A stretch of 64,000 bases of DNA from the NCBI RefSeq assembly GCF_901538355.1, contig NZ_LR593887.1, forward strand, positions 1,712,920-1,776,919, given 5' to 3'. The position numbers were made by a program, and so were the translations under genes. Under the pieces are notes generated by a model that worked only from the letters and a program-made list of their open reading frames with translations, had not been told where the DNA came from and did no database searches. Below are positions 1-8,867 of the stretch, one piece after another. The first letter of the stretch is position 1. The number at the start of each line of letters is the position of its first letter. This stretch comes from Tuwongella immobilis. GTDB lineage: Bacteria > Planctomycetota > Planctomycetia > Gemmatales > Gemmataceae.

Positions 1-1
1 C

Positions 2-619
2 TACAGTTTCTCGTATGGGTACTATCGCCCGGCTCCATTGCCGTACTATCGTCCGTATTATGGCAATAGCTTCGGATTCGGGGTGCGATTCTACGGTATC
101 AGCGATTGCGTGGAAGCGGAAACTCCCACCCAAACGCTTGGCTATCAGCCGCAAGATGCGCTCGCCTCATCGCAACCGTTGACGCAGCAGCCGCCACTCG
201 CGCAACCACACGCGCAGCCGCAACCGGTTCCGTATCAACCCCTTCCGCCGAGTGTGAGCGAACGCTCGCAAGCTCTGCCGACGCCGCGAACCTTGCCGCC
301 GAGCAACGCGCAAGGTTATCCGTATGATGGTGGTCCGACCAATCCGGTGCCGATGCCCGCGCCAGATGCCCAATCGCCGCAGCCGAATCCGACTCGCTCG
401 CGGCCGATGCCGCAGCCGATCAATCCGGCCGATGGACGACTGGTGTCGCTGACCCCGAATACGGCCAAGCCGAAGCTGCGCTACCCGGCATATGGCGAAT
501 CGATCGCCAAGCCGCAACCCATCGCCCCGGCCCCGCAGACGCTCCCGGCGGTGGACACGCAGCCGAATCGGATGACCGGCGGGTTGCTGAATGTGAGCTA
601 TACACGGCCTGCTCGCTAA
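2..619 (+). CDS. Tyr/Pro-rich hypothetical protein, 5' end missing
   Basis: The frame is open back to the left edge, so the true start lies outside the window and only the C-terminal 205 codons are seen. The visible N-terminal part is rich in Tyr, Gly and Pro (for example YYRPYYGNSFGFG), followed by a long Pro/Gln-rich stretch with little predicted secondary structure. I do not recognise a family. Such Tyr/Gly/Pro-rich proteins in planctomycetes are often exported, but no signal peptide can be judged here. A hairpin with a T-run follows the stop codon. Confidence 0.6.
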   Translation, partial: YSFSYGYYRPAPLPYYRPYYGNSFGFGVRFYGISDCVEAETPTQTLGYQPQDALASSQPLTQQPPLAQPHAQPQPVPYQPLPPSVSERSQALPTPRTLPPSNAQGYPYDGGPTNPVPMPAPDAQSPQPNPTRSRPMPQPINPADGRLVSLTPNTAKPKLRYPAYGESIAKPQPIAPAPQTLPAVDTQPNRMTGGLLNVSYTRPAR

Positions 620-657
620 GCCCTGAATGCAAATGATGTTACGAGCACCGGCGAATG

Positions 658-693
658 ACCGACCTGATTCGGTTGTTCGTCGGTTGCTTTTTT
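658..693 (+). terminator. intrinsic terminator after the Tyr/Pro-rich gene
   Basis: ACCGAC at 658-663 pairs with GTCGGT at 679-684 and is followed within three bases by six T residues (688-693). It lies about 40 nt after the upstream stop codon. The stem is short, so strength is uncertain. I see nothing else in the 298 bases before the kinase gene. Confidence 0.5.
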
Positions 694-917
694 GGATTCA
701 GTCCTGAAATTTCTGGACAGAGCCGCAAATTGTAAAGTAGATTCAATTTGTTCCCGAGCGTCTTCCAATGCCCAACCGTACCCCCCCCTTCTGGTTGCAT
801 TGGAATGATTGGATGGCCCGACTGGGCAGTGCGTGCCCCAGCGTGTTGGAGCCGTCACCCTGGCAATCGCCGAGCCGGATCGAGACTTCCACCGCTTTTT
901 TCGCATCGAGATGATCC

Positions 918-3900
918 ATGAGTTGGTTACGTGAGCCGGATACGGAGCCGATCCTCGGATATCGCCTCATCTCACCCCTGGGAACCGGGGGATTCGGGGA
1001 GGTCTGGAAGTGCATTGCGCCCGGTGGGATCGAAAAGGCAATCAAATTTGTATACGGGAATTTGAATTCGTCGGAAGATGCCGAACGAGCGGATCAAGAA
1101 TATCGGGCACTGAACCGCGTCAAAGAAGTGCGGCACCCGTTTGTGCTGCAAATGGACCGCATCGAGGTGGTGAGCGGCGAACTGCTCATCGTCATGGAGT
1201 TGGCCGATCGATCGCTTCACGATGTCTTGGTCGAACATCAATCGAATCAACAGACGGGCTTGCCGCGTGAATTGCTGCTGCGGTATCTGCATGATGCCGC
1301 CGAGGGGTTGGATTACCTCATCGAAAAGCACAATTTGCAGCACTTGGACGTGAAGCCACGCAACCTGTTCGTGGTGGCGGATCGGGTGAAGGTGGCCGAT
1401 TTCGGGCTGGTGAAGCATATCGAACGGCAGTCATCGGCGGGGCTGATGGGTGGGGTGTCGCCGTTGTATGCAGCCCCGGAAACCTTTGTCTCGAAGGTCT
1501 CTCGCCATTCGGATCAATATAGTTTGGCGATTGTTTATGTGGAACTTCTGAAGGGGGTTCGTCCCTTTTCTGGGAAGAATATTCGTCAGTTGGCGATGCA
1601 GCATATTTCGGCTCCGCCCGATTTATCGATGCTCAACGACGCGGATCAGCAAGTGGTGGCGCGGGCGCTGGCGAAGAATCCCGATGAGCGATTCCCCAGT
1701 TGCCAAGCCTTTATTCGGGCACTCATGGCCGCCACACCCGGTTTTGGCGATCCGGCCCGCGTCTCGAATTGGTCGCTCAGTATTGCCTCGCTGGGTGATT
1801 CGCGGGCCGAATTGTTCGCTCCGCCGGTGCCCGGTTCGGGGTCGCATCGGGCTCCTCGGCGTGCTGCGCTGGAACCGGATGACGATGGGGCCGTGAGTCT
1901 GGAATTGACCACGAATCCGCCTGAAGAAATGGCCAATTGGATGGCCGATTCGCCAGTCAATTGGTCGATGCCGTCGATGTCCACGACCTCGGCATTGTCA
2001 TCGATTGGTGTCTTGCGGCCGACTATTCTGATCGGGTTGGGGAACTTTGGCCGCCGGGCGCTGCTGGAGTTCCGTTGCCGATTGCTGGACCGGGTTGGTG
2101 ATCTGAAGCAGATGCCGATTTTCCGCTTTTTGTATCTGGATTCTGATCCGGAAGCAGGGGTGAAGGCGGCGAATGCGACGCCGGAAATCGCCATGGACGA
2201 AGACCATTTGCTGCACATTCCGTTGCAGCCGGTCAGTAGTTATCGGCGGCGGCATCTGGATCAACTGGTCGAATGGATTCCCGCTCAGAAGCTGTATGCG
2301 ATTCCACGCACGCTGCAACCGCTCGATTCGCGTGCGCTGGGGCGATTGGCGTTTGGCGACCACTATTTGCGAATTGTCAATCGGCTGAAGCGCGAAATTC
2401 AGGTGGCCACGCATCCGGAATCGCTGATGCAATCGCTGAGTCATTCGGGGTTGCCGCTTCGGGATGCCACGCCGCGGGTGCTGATTTTTGCCGATGCGTC
2501 GAGCGGTTCGGGCGGCCCGCTGATGGATTTGGGCTGTGCCGTACGTCGTGTGCTGGATCAACTGGGGCACCCCAAGGGGCGGATCACGCCGTTTGTATTT
2601 TGCGGCGCACCCGAAGATCCCGCGACTCCACCCATGGAGTTGGCGAATGTCTACGCCAGCATTCAGGAATTGCAGCATTTTTCTGATCCATCGGTGCCAT
2701 TTCATGCCCATTACGGGGCCGCAGATGGACCGAAATTCCAGAACGAATCATTTCCGTTTTCGGGCAGTTATTTGATCGCGCTGGAGCATCGGTCGCCGGG
2801 AATGCTCCGCGATGCCATGGCGAGACTTTCGACATATTTGCTGCAAGAATTGACGACGCCGTTGGGCAACGATCTGGAAGTGCAACGGCGGCGGGCGTTG
2901 GAGCAAAATCAGACAATTTTCCGCTGTTTTGGCAGCTTTTCCGTCTGGTTCCCTCGTGGATTGCTACTCCGCGAGGCGGCCCGGCAGGTGGGGGCGGCCA
3001 TGGTCGCCGAGTGGCAGAGCCGCGACATTCTCGCGGTTCGCCCCATGATTTCCGAATATTGCCAACGACTCACCCACGAACCGGCGTTCCAAACCGACGC
3101 CATTCGCTTTCGATTGGTCGCCGAGTTGGCCAACCGAACCGATGGCTCCGCCGAAATGGTCATTCAACGACTCTTGCAGCAACTCGAAGAGCAAGCCGCC
3201 GCTGCGTTGAATGAGAATCCCGGCGAATGGTTGCGGCAAGCGATGGACCGCATCCGTGAGGTGATTGGCCTGCGTCACGGGACCGAGGCCGAGAGCATCT
3301 ACCGCTCGTCGCGCATCGGGCAGATGATCGCCGAAGCCTCGTCGCAAATCGCCCTCGATTGGAATCATCACCTGTTGGAACGGGCGATTGCGTGGATGGA
3401 TCAGCCCGGCCCGCGCTTGGCAATGGCCGAAGAATCGGTGCGGCGGTTGATGGAATTTGCCGATCATCGCGTGGCGGAATTGGCGTGGTTGGCCCAGGAA
3501 CGGTCGATGCGTGCCCAGCAAGCCCGTGCGGAAGTGCAGGCCGCTCTCGACGCCTATCCCAAACAGGCCGGATTCCGCTTGTTCGGGTCGCGTGCCGGGC
3601 GAATTCTCCGCGTATTCCTTGATCAGGTGCGTGAATTTGCCGAGTTGCGCTACCGCGAAGAATTGGAACATGGCATTGTCGATACGTTCCGGCGCTTGCG
3701 GGCGCACCTGGAAGAACGGCTGGGCGATTTGAGCTTCTGCCGACAACGACTGACGCATTTTCAGCAGACGTTGATGGGCAATGCCGCCACGATTCCGCAT
3801 CCGCTCATGAATCCGGATCGAGTCCCGTCGTCGACTCCGTCCATGGCGGTCGATCCGCTGCATGAAGCGTTGCGGGGGTCGGATGCGGTGCGGGTGGTGC

Positions 3901-4508
3901 TTCCACGCGGCGAAGCGGAAGTCCACGAAGCGGCGGCGGCGTTCGTCTCGCGGCTGGGGCCGGATCATTTTTCGCGGCTCGAAGAATTGATTCAGTCGTT
4001 GGTGCTGACTCCGTTGGGCGGATTGTTCCGACTCTGCCAGCAATCGACCGATCTGATGATTCAACTCAGCGCGCCGCTCTTGGATCAGACGGCAGTGTTT
4101 CTGAGCGAATTGTTGCCCGTCACCGATGCCGCCCAGGTGGAATACTCCTCGTCGGTGGCACGAGAAGTCGATTTGCGAGCGGAATTGGCGTCGTATTTCG
4201 AGGCGTCCAGCCCAGCATTTGCAGGCGAGCGTCAGACACAACGGGCCTACTTGGTCGTCCCGGCAAGTCCGGCCGGCGAATGGCTGGGCAAAATCGCGCA
4301 GCAGTCGGCTCCAGAGCTGCGAGTTGTCCCGGCGGTCGCGCATACAACCGACTTAGTCATCTGTCGGGAGAGTGATTTCCTGCGGTTAGCCGACTTGGAG
4401 CCGATTTTGCAGACTTGTCGGCGGGCATATCGGGAATACTCCACGAACCCCGCGCTCTCGCCCCACTCCCGATTTGACATTCTCTCCTGGGCGTCGCTCG
4501 AAGATTAG
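918..4508 (+). CDS. Ser/Thr protein kinase fused to a tubulin-like domain
   Basis: 1196 aa. Residues about 12-270 are a Hanks-type kinase: glycine loop GTGGFGEVW (22-30), ATP lysine in AIK (K43), catalytic loop HLDVKPRN (D144, with Leu where HRD kinases have Arg), DFG at 161-163 and an APE-like YAAPE near 184. From about 367 a second domain begins with a Rossmann-like strand and glycine loop (TILIGLGNFGRRALLEF), followed by an ADASSGSGGP motif at 525-534. This matches the tubulin/FtsZ glycine-rich signature and the family usually called Tubulin_2 ('tubulin-like'). The C-terminal half is mostly alpha-helical. No transmembrane segment is seen, so it is probably cytoplasmic. The following genes encode a PARG-type hydrolase and a Rieske protein on the same strand; 83 bp separate it from the PARG. 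Kinase assignment is firm; the tubulin-like assignment rests on motif and fold pattern. Confidence 0.85.
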   Translation: MSWLREPDTEPILGYRLISPLGTGGFGEVWKCIAPGGIEKAIKFVYGNLNSSEDAERADQEYRALNRVKEVRHPFVLQMDRIEVVSGELLIVMELADRSLHDVLVEHQSNQQTGLPRELLLRYLHDAAEGLDYLIEKHNLQHLDVKPRNLFVVADRVKVADFGLVKHIERQSSAGLMGGVSPLYAAPETFVSKVSRHSDQYSLAIVYVELLKGVRPFSGKNIRQLAMQHISAPPDLSMLNDADQQVVARALAKNPDERFPSCQAFIRALMAATPGFGDPARVSNWSLSIASLGDSRAELFAPPVPGSGSHRAPRRAALEPDDDGAVSLELTTNPPEEMANWMADSPVNWSMPSMSTTSALSSIGVLRPTILIGLGNFGRRALLEFRCRLLDRVGDLKQMPIFRFLYLDSDPEAGVKAANATPEIAMDEDHLLHIPLQPVSSYRRRHLDQLVEWIPAQKLYAIPRTLQPLDSRALGRLAFGDHYLRIVNRLKREIQVATHPESLMQSLSHSGLPLRDATPRVLIFADASSGSGGPLMDLGCAVRRVLDQLGHPKGRITPFVFCGAPEDPATPPMELANVYASIQELQHFSDPSVPFHAHYGAADGPKFQNESFPFSGSYLIALEHRSPGMLRDAMARLSTYLLQELTTPLGNDLEVQRRRALEQNQTIFRCFGSFSVWFPRGLLLREAARQVGAAMVAEWQSRDILAVRPMISEYCQRLTHEPAFQTDAIRFRLVAELANRTDGSAEMVIQRLLQQLEEQAAAALNENPGEWLRQAMDRIREVIGLRHGTEAESIYRSSRIGQMIAEASSQIALDWNHHLLERAIAWMDQPGPRLAMAEESVRRLMEFADHRVAELAWLAQERSMRAQQARAEVQAALDAYPKQAGFRLFGSRAGRILRVFLDQVREFAELRYREELEHGIVDTFRRLRAHLEERLGDLSFCRQRLTHFQQTLMGNAATIPHPLMNPDRVPSSTPSMAVDPLHEALRGSDAVRVVLPRGEAEVHEAAAAFVSRLGPDHFSRLEELIQSLVLTPLGGLFRLCQQSTDLMIQLSAPLLDQTAVFLSELLPVTDAAQVEYSSSVAREVDLRAELASYFEASSPAFAGERQTQRAYLVVPASPAGEWLGKIAQQSAPELRVVPAVAHTTDLVICRESDFLRLADLEPILQTCRRAYREYSTNPALSPHSRFDILSWASLED

Positions 4509-4591
4509 CCAATCCTGCGGGGGCGGCGAACCGATTGGCCTGGAAATCACTCCCTGGAACGGGATGATTTCCGTGTCTTCGAGGAATCCGA

Positions 4592-5410
4592 ATGTCAAAA
4601 CGGGACCGACAGCAACTCGCCGAGCAAACCGTCGCCGTCTTGGAGCAGGGGTGGTATCTCAACGGGTTGGGCGAGCGAATCGACTTGACCGAGACTTTGG
4701 CGGCAGCACGGGACGGAACCGTGGATTATCCATCTGGATCGGCATTGCCACGGCTGCCTTCCGCCGATGCATCCACCCAGTTTGAAGTGACCAATGAATC
4801 GACCCTGCAAGCGTTGATCCGCCTCAATGACGAGGGTGAGACGCGCGTGGGCGTGTTGAATTTCGCCTCGGCAAAAAATCCCGGTGGTGGATTCCTGGGC
4901 GGCGCACAAGCCCAAGAGGAATCACTCGCCCGATCATCGGGGTTGTATCCCTGTTTGTGCCGGTCGGAAATGTACGATTTCCATCGGCAACAACGCGATT
5001 TACGCTATTCCGATTGGGTCGTCTATTCGCCGGATGTCCCGGTGATTCGCGATGATTCGGGGGATTGGCTCCCGCGACCGATTTTGGCGGGGATGCTGAC
5101 TTGCCCGGCGGTCAATGCCGGGGAATATCTGCGGCATCAACCGCGAGCGCAATCGGAAATCGCGGGCATCATGCGGAAACGCTGTCAGCGGGTGTTGCAG
5201 GTCGCGGCCGCTCATCGGCATCAAACGCTCATTCTGGGCGCGTGGGGCTGCGGCGTCTTTCGCAATGATCCGAAAATGATCGCAGAATGCTTCCGGGATG
5301 CACTCATGGGAAGCTGTCACGGGCTGTTCAACCGCGTGGTTTTTGCTATCCTGGATAACAGTTCTGCCCAGTCGAGTCTGGCAGCATTTCACGCGTTATT
5401 TCGGGGGTAA
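4592..5410 (+). CDS. bacterial-type poly(ADP-ribose) glycohydrolase (TIGR02452 family)
   Basis: 272 aa. The N-terminal half carries NPGGGFLGGAQAQEES (about 96-111), the GGG-(X)6-8-QEE signature of PARG catalytic domains, where the second Glu is catalytic. A second macrodomain-like loop GAWGCGVFRNDP lies near 232-243. The family removes ADP-ribose from modified macromolecules in the cytoplasm. GAGGA lies 6 nt before the ATG. The Rieske gene starts 5 bp after its stop, so the two are probably co-transcribed and translationally coupled. The length fits the microbial TIGR02452/DUF2263 group. Confidence 0.85.
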   Translation: MSKRDRQQLAEQTVAVLEQGWYLNGLGERIDLTETLAAARDGTVDYPSGSALPRLPSADASTQFEVTNESTLQALIRLNDEGETRVGVLNFASAKNPGGGFLGGAQAQEESLARSSGLYPCLCRSEMYDFHRQQRDLRYSDWVVYSPDVPVIRDDSGDWLPRPILAGMLTCPAVNAGEYLRHQPRAQSEIAGIMRKRCQRVLQVAAAHRHQTLILGAWGCGVFRNDPKMIAECFRDALMGSCHGLFNRVVFAILDNSSAQSSLAAFHALFRG

Positions 5411-5415
5411 TTCCC

Positions 5416-5724
5416 ATGGCGTACCATCCCGCAGTTCCCCTGGCGGAACTCGCTCCGGGTGTGGGGCGGCTCGTTGAGCTGAACGGCAAGAAGATCGCGT
5501 TGTTTCTGACCGAAGGCCAAGTTTACGCCATTGACGAAATCTGCCCGCATCGCGGGGCACCCATGCACGAAGGCGAATGCGAGGGGCTGTTCGTTACCTG
5601 CCCCTGGCATAACGCGAGCTTTGATTTGCAGACCGGAAAACATCAATGTCCCCCGGCCAAATCCGATCTCGCGGTCTATCCCGTGCGCGTCGTGGGCGAA
5701 ACGGTCGAGATTGACGTGGGTTGA
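5416..5724 (+). CDS. Rieske [2Fe-2S] ferredoxin-like protein
   Basis: 102 aa, a stand-alone Rieske domain. The two ligand motifs are complete: C43-P-H45 in ICPHRGAP and C62-P-W-H65 in VTCPWHNASF. No transmembrane segment or oxygenase domain is present, so this is the soluble NirD/BphF-like ferredoxin type that carries one electron for a partner enzyme. Its ribosome site overlaps the end of the PARG gene (GGGG about 8 nt before ATG). The electron-transfer partner is not evident in the neighbourhood. Confidence 0.88.
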   Translation: MAYHPAVPLAELAPGVGRLVELNGKKIALFLTEGQVYAIDEICPHRGAPMHEGECEGLFVTCPWHNASFDLQTGKHQCPPAKSDLAVYPVRVVGETVEIDVG

Positions 5725-5732
5725 TCCGCGTC

Positions 5733-5764
5733 GCCGAAGCCCAGTCACGATTCTGAGCTTCGGC
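5733..5764. terminator. inverted repeat between convergent genes
   Basis: GCCGAAGC (5733-5740) and GCTTCGGC (5757-5764) form a perfect 8-bp stem with a 16-nt loop, between the stop codons of the Rieske gene and the convergent hypothetical gene. There is no T-run on either side. Confidence 0.5.
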
Positions 5765-5773
5765 AGCGTTGGA

Positions 5774-6331
5774 TTATCGCAATTCTTGGAAGTGCCACAG
5801 CGGGACATGCGGCGGCAGATTCCCACTGTAATAGGCTTCCGGCCCCAGCAATTCCTGCAATCGCTTCAAGGCTTGTCGGCGAACGGTGACGTAGTAGAAT
5901 TCGCACCGAGCATCCCGGACCGAATCCCAAATCTGATACAGTCGATCCGTCTCCCGCATCGCCAATTGCAGCATGGAGCTGCGATCGGTTTCGATAGTCT
6001 GCCGAGAGTCCAAGTGGCGTCGGTAGGCGCGATTGAACGTGAGCAAATCATTGACCGCCGAGCGATCCGGGAACCGATTGGAATCTCCCACCCGCGGGGC
6101 ATCCTTGAGTTCCTGATGGCGACGACGCAACAAATTGAGGTCGTTTTCGTAATCCTCCAGCCGAGCCAGCACATAGCGGGTCTCGCGTTTGTCGAGGATT
6201 TCCCATTCCATGGCCACCTGATGGAGTGCGGCTTGAACCGCAGGCCAACGATTGGCATCAGGGGGCAATTCCGGCGTACCAGGCGGAGCAACCAGCAGAG
6301 CAGTTGCCAGCACGTATTCAAGAGCGGACAT
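5774..6331 (-). CDS. hypothetical protein, possibly exported
   Basis: 185 aa. A strong AAAGGAGG lies 5 nt before the ATG. The N-terminus has a short hydrophobic stretch (YVLATALLVAPP) that could be a weak signal peptide, then a charged, mainly helical protein rich in Arg/Glu/Leu. I do not recognise a family. It is monocistronic and convergent with the Rieske gene. Confidence 0.65.
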   Translation of the reverse strand: MSALEYVLATALLVAPPGTPELPPDANRWPAVQAALHQVAMEWEILDKRETRYVLARLEDYENDLNLLRRRHQELKDAPRVGDSNRFPDRSAVNDLLTFNRAYRRHLDSRQTIETDRSSMLQLAMRETDRLYQIWDSVRDARCEFYYVTVRRQALKRLQELLGPEAYYSGNLPPHVPLWHFQELR

Positions 6332-7034
6332 GCGTGCCTCCTTTCCGCGGTCGGCCAGTCGATGGCGCGAGGTTGGTCGGCTGGGGGCCGCGCAACCGGG
6401 GTCAGGGACAGGTCAAACCTGCGCAGTCTCGTCCCGCGAAGCTGGCCCGACACTGGCGTGCCGACTGAGAGCTTCGGGAAATGAAAATCAGGACGATGAA
6501 ACGAGTGAAAAACGGACAAACCAGAACAATCGGAAATTGAGCCTTCAGCGCATCGAGGTTGTCATCGCCTGAAGCAGGAGGGGCCAGCAGTCGAGTTTGG
6601 GATTGCTCCCGACACTCTTCGGAATCCGGTCACCTTCGCTGGAGGATCGTCAAGATCGGGATCAGCGGTCTTGTGTTTTCCGATATACCCGATTGCATTT
6701 CTCGTGCCAATAGGAGTTGTACACTTGACGATTTTCGGGGGCGGACTCCGAGTGGAACTCCTGATTGGGTCAGCACTTGGATCGGTTCGAATCTCCTTCT
6801 CAGAATTTTCATTCTCGCAAAATTCCGATCGGTGGCTCGCTTGGTGGGGTGGAAAATCCCTAAAATAGATGGAGTCGTTTGGATCAGGCTGCACGCTCAC
6901 TAAGCATTCTTGCCAACGAGTTGAGCAGCGAACCCGCCGAATTGCTTCCACCTATCGGTTCGATGCGGGTTCCGACTGCAGGGATTCTGCAAATTGCTCG
7001 GATTTTGCCTGAGTTGATGCGAGGAAGGATCGAA
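6332..7034. other. 703-bp intergenic region between divergent genes
   Basis: Upstream region of the minus-strand hypothetical gene and the plus-strand WD40 gene. All open frames here are short and mutually overlapping without ribosome sites. A weak inverted repeat (CTTCAG at 6543-6548, CTGAAG at 6569-6574) is present, and the part around 6660-6870 is relatively A+T rich and may hold the WD40 promoter. I see no clear -35/-10 pair and no RNA gene. Confidence 0.4.
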
Positions 7035-7913
7035 ATGCTTGCACTGAATGGACACAGTGGCCCCGTTACCCGGATCGCCTACTTTCCCGAAGGCGATGGA
7101 GTGGTCAGCCTAGCCGATGACGGGACGATCCGGACTTGGGCACCACCCGAGGAAATTCGCACGTTGGGACCATTCCCAAAACGCATGCGGACCTTGATGG
7201 TCACCCCCCAACGCAAACTGATCTATGCCGGAGATGACGGGACGGTCTCCCAAGTCGATCTCGCACCCGCAGATGCCAAACCGATTCGGATTCCCGGCCT
7301 TTTCGCACAAATCACCTCCCTGGTCAATGTCGATCGCCTCGACGCCATAGCCATCGGCATGGGCAAGGTTGGCACCGAACAAGCCGGGGGGATTCAGTTC
7401 TATTGTCCATCTCGACCGCGCGCCCTGCCGCCAATCAGCGAGATGCGCGGCGTCTGGCACATGGCCTACTGTCGGGAACGCAATCTGCTGGTCTGGGCGA
7501 CGGGCAGCCGCGAACTCGCAATCTGGGAATTGAGCCGACCCGATGCCAGACGGGTGCGACTGAATCAAGGGGCGGCAGCGGTGGCAATTTCGCCCGACGG
7601 AACCAGTATCGCTGTCACCGAGGATCGCAATATCCGCATCTTCGATTCGCAGCAACGGTCGGAACGCCTGATTCTCAAAGGACATCAGGCCGCCGTGCGC
7701 TGTGTCGCATTTCATCCCAATGGGCACCTCATCGCCACCGGCAGTTGGGACCAGACCATCCGGTTATGGGATGTTGCGACCGGGGCCGAGCGCTATCAAC
7801 TGAAACTGCCCGTGGGCAAAGTCCATTCCATCTGTTTTGCCCCGGATGGGCTGAGTGCAGCGGTCGGCGGTGGGGATGGACTATTTCTTTGGGATACCGA
7901 TCAATTCGTTTGA
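7035..7913 (+). CDS. WD40 repeat protein
   Basis: 292 aa from the chosen start. The open frame begins earlier (TTG at 6879), but the ATG at 7035 has GAGGAAGG six bases upstream and opens directly on the first WD40 blade, so it is preferred. Blades are visible as LNGHSGPVTRIAYFPEGD...IRTWA, a central variable region, and a clear C-terminal pair (LKGHQAAVRCVAFHPNGH...WDQTIRLWD). Probably a cytoplasmic beta-propeller scaffold; there is no kinase or signal peptide in the same frame. A strong hairpin follows the stop. Confidence 0.82.
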   Translation: MLALNGHSGPVTRIAYFPEGDGVVSLADDGTIRTWAPPEEIRTLGPFPKRMRTLMVTPQRKLIYAGDDGTVSQVDLAPADAKPIRIPGLFAQITSLVNVDRLDAIAIGMGKVGTEQAGGIQFYCPSRPRALPPISEMRGVWHMAYCRERNLLVWATGSRELAIWELSRPDARRVRLNQGAAAVAISPDGTSIAVTEDRNIRIFDSQQRSERLILKGHQAAVRCVAFHPNGHLIATGSWDQTIRLWDVATGAERYQLKLPVGKVHSICFAPDGLSAAVGGGDGLFLWDTDQFV

Positions 7914-7942
7914 TAGAAACGTAATCATGCGCATGTGTGCGA

Positions 7943-7981
7943 GGAAAATCCAACGGCCCGCCACCGCCCACTGGATTTTCC
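7943..7981 (+). terminator. hairpin downstream of the WD40 gene
   Basis: GGAAAATCCA (7943-7952) and TGGATTTTCC (7972-7981) form a perfect 10-bp stem with a 19-nt loop. No T-run follows. It separates the WD40 gene from the next gene on the same strand. Confidence 0.5.
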
Positions 7982-8046
7982 GCCAATGCTATGGTGTAAT
8001 GGCGTGCCCCAGGATGGGGAGACACATTTGCACGGAGGCACCTGGA

Positions 8047-8754
8047 ATGCGCATCCCTCGATGGAATCACTGGTTACGCCGACTCACCACCCAAAATTGG
8101 CTGCGACCATTTCGGCCACATCCCCGCCCAATCGTGCGGGCCGCCTGGAATCATCCCAATCGGGAACTCCCTGAACCATTCGCTCGACTGATTGCGCCCG
8201 GGGACCGTGGTATCTGTCTCGGTGGGTTCGTTGCCGGCTGGCTGCGACCACTCGCGCAACGCGTTGGACCGACCGGGCAAATCATCGCCGTGGAATCCGA
8301 GGCCGATCCCCGCGCCGCCCTGCGGTTGTTGCGATCCCGCTTCGACTTACGGCAACTCGCTGTCGCTCCGTCGATCCCATCCGACGCATCCGCCAATTCA
8401 CGCGAATGGAACTGGCTTCTCATCGGTGCCAGCGCGACAATCCACCGCGATGGCGAGGGGGATGCCATTTCGCAGATCCTCGAATCCGCGACCCGACCCG
8501 CGGTATGGTGGCAACTGCCACTGGGTGAGTCTCGGTTGCAAGATTTTGATTCGGAATGGGTGCAATCGTTTGAGCAACTTGGCTATGCGGTTTACGGATC
8601 GACCCCCAGCGGATTGGTTCCGTGGGGGCCGGGTGTGGTTGCGGACGCCGTTGCACTGCTGACGCTGGCGCATCTCGCCCGACTGCCCAGAGAATCGGTG
8701 CGGTCGTTGCCATTGTTGCCGCAACTCCCGGATTCGCTTCCACGGGCCGCATAA
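8047..8754 (+). CDS. FkbM-like/methyltransferase-like Rossmann protein
   Basis: 235 aa. GGAGG lies 8 nt before the ATG at 8047, so longer in-frame starts are not used. The segment PGDRGICLGGFVAGWLRPLA followed by VGPTGQIIAVESEADP has the order of a SAM-methyltransferase motif I region (glycine loop, then an acidic residue ending strand 2) and resembles the FkbM subgroup. The acidic/aromatic motifs further on are poor, so catalytic activity is doubtful. Target unknown. Confidence 0.55.
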   Translation: MRIPRWNHWLRRLTTQNWLRPFRPHPRPIVRAAWNHPNRELPEPFARLIAPGDRGICLGGFVAGWLRPLAQRVGPTGQIIAVESEADPRAALRLLRSRFDLRQLAVAPSIPSDASANSREWNWLLIGASATIHRDGEGDAISQILESATRPAVWWQLPLGESRLQDFDSEWVQSFEQLGYAVYGSTPSGLVPWGPGVVADAVALLTLAHLARLPRESVRSLPLLPQLPDSLPRAA

Positions 8755-8799
8755 TCATTCCGAATCGTGGAACGAATCGTGCGATTTGCCAACGAATAA

Positions 8800-8837
8800 C
8801 CCCCTCGAATGCTCGCGTTCACGAGTCTTCGAGGGGG
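8800..8837. terminator. inverted repeat between convergent genes
   Basis: CCCCCTCGAA (8800-8809) pairs perfectly with TTCGAGGGGG (8828-8837), an 18-nt loop between them. It sits between the methyltransferase-like gene and the convergent kinase gene and could terminate transcription in both directions. Confidence 0.6.
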
Positions 8838-8867
8838 AAAGCGTTTCGGATTTCGGCAATCGGTGGA

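Noticed and set aside
2964-4343. 459-aa open frame on the minus strand inside the kinase-tubulin gene
   Set aside because: It is the antisense shadow of a well-supported gene, with Arg/His/Gln-rich composition and no ribosome site.
5531-6484. 317-aa plus-strand open frame overlapping the Rieske gene and the hypothetical gene
   Set aside because: It shares sequence with two better-supported genes and has no domain or ribosome site.
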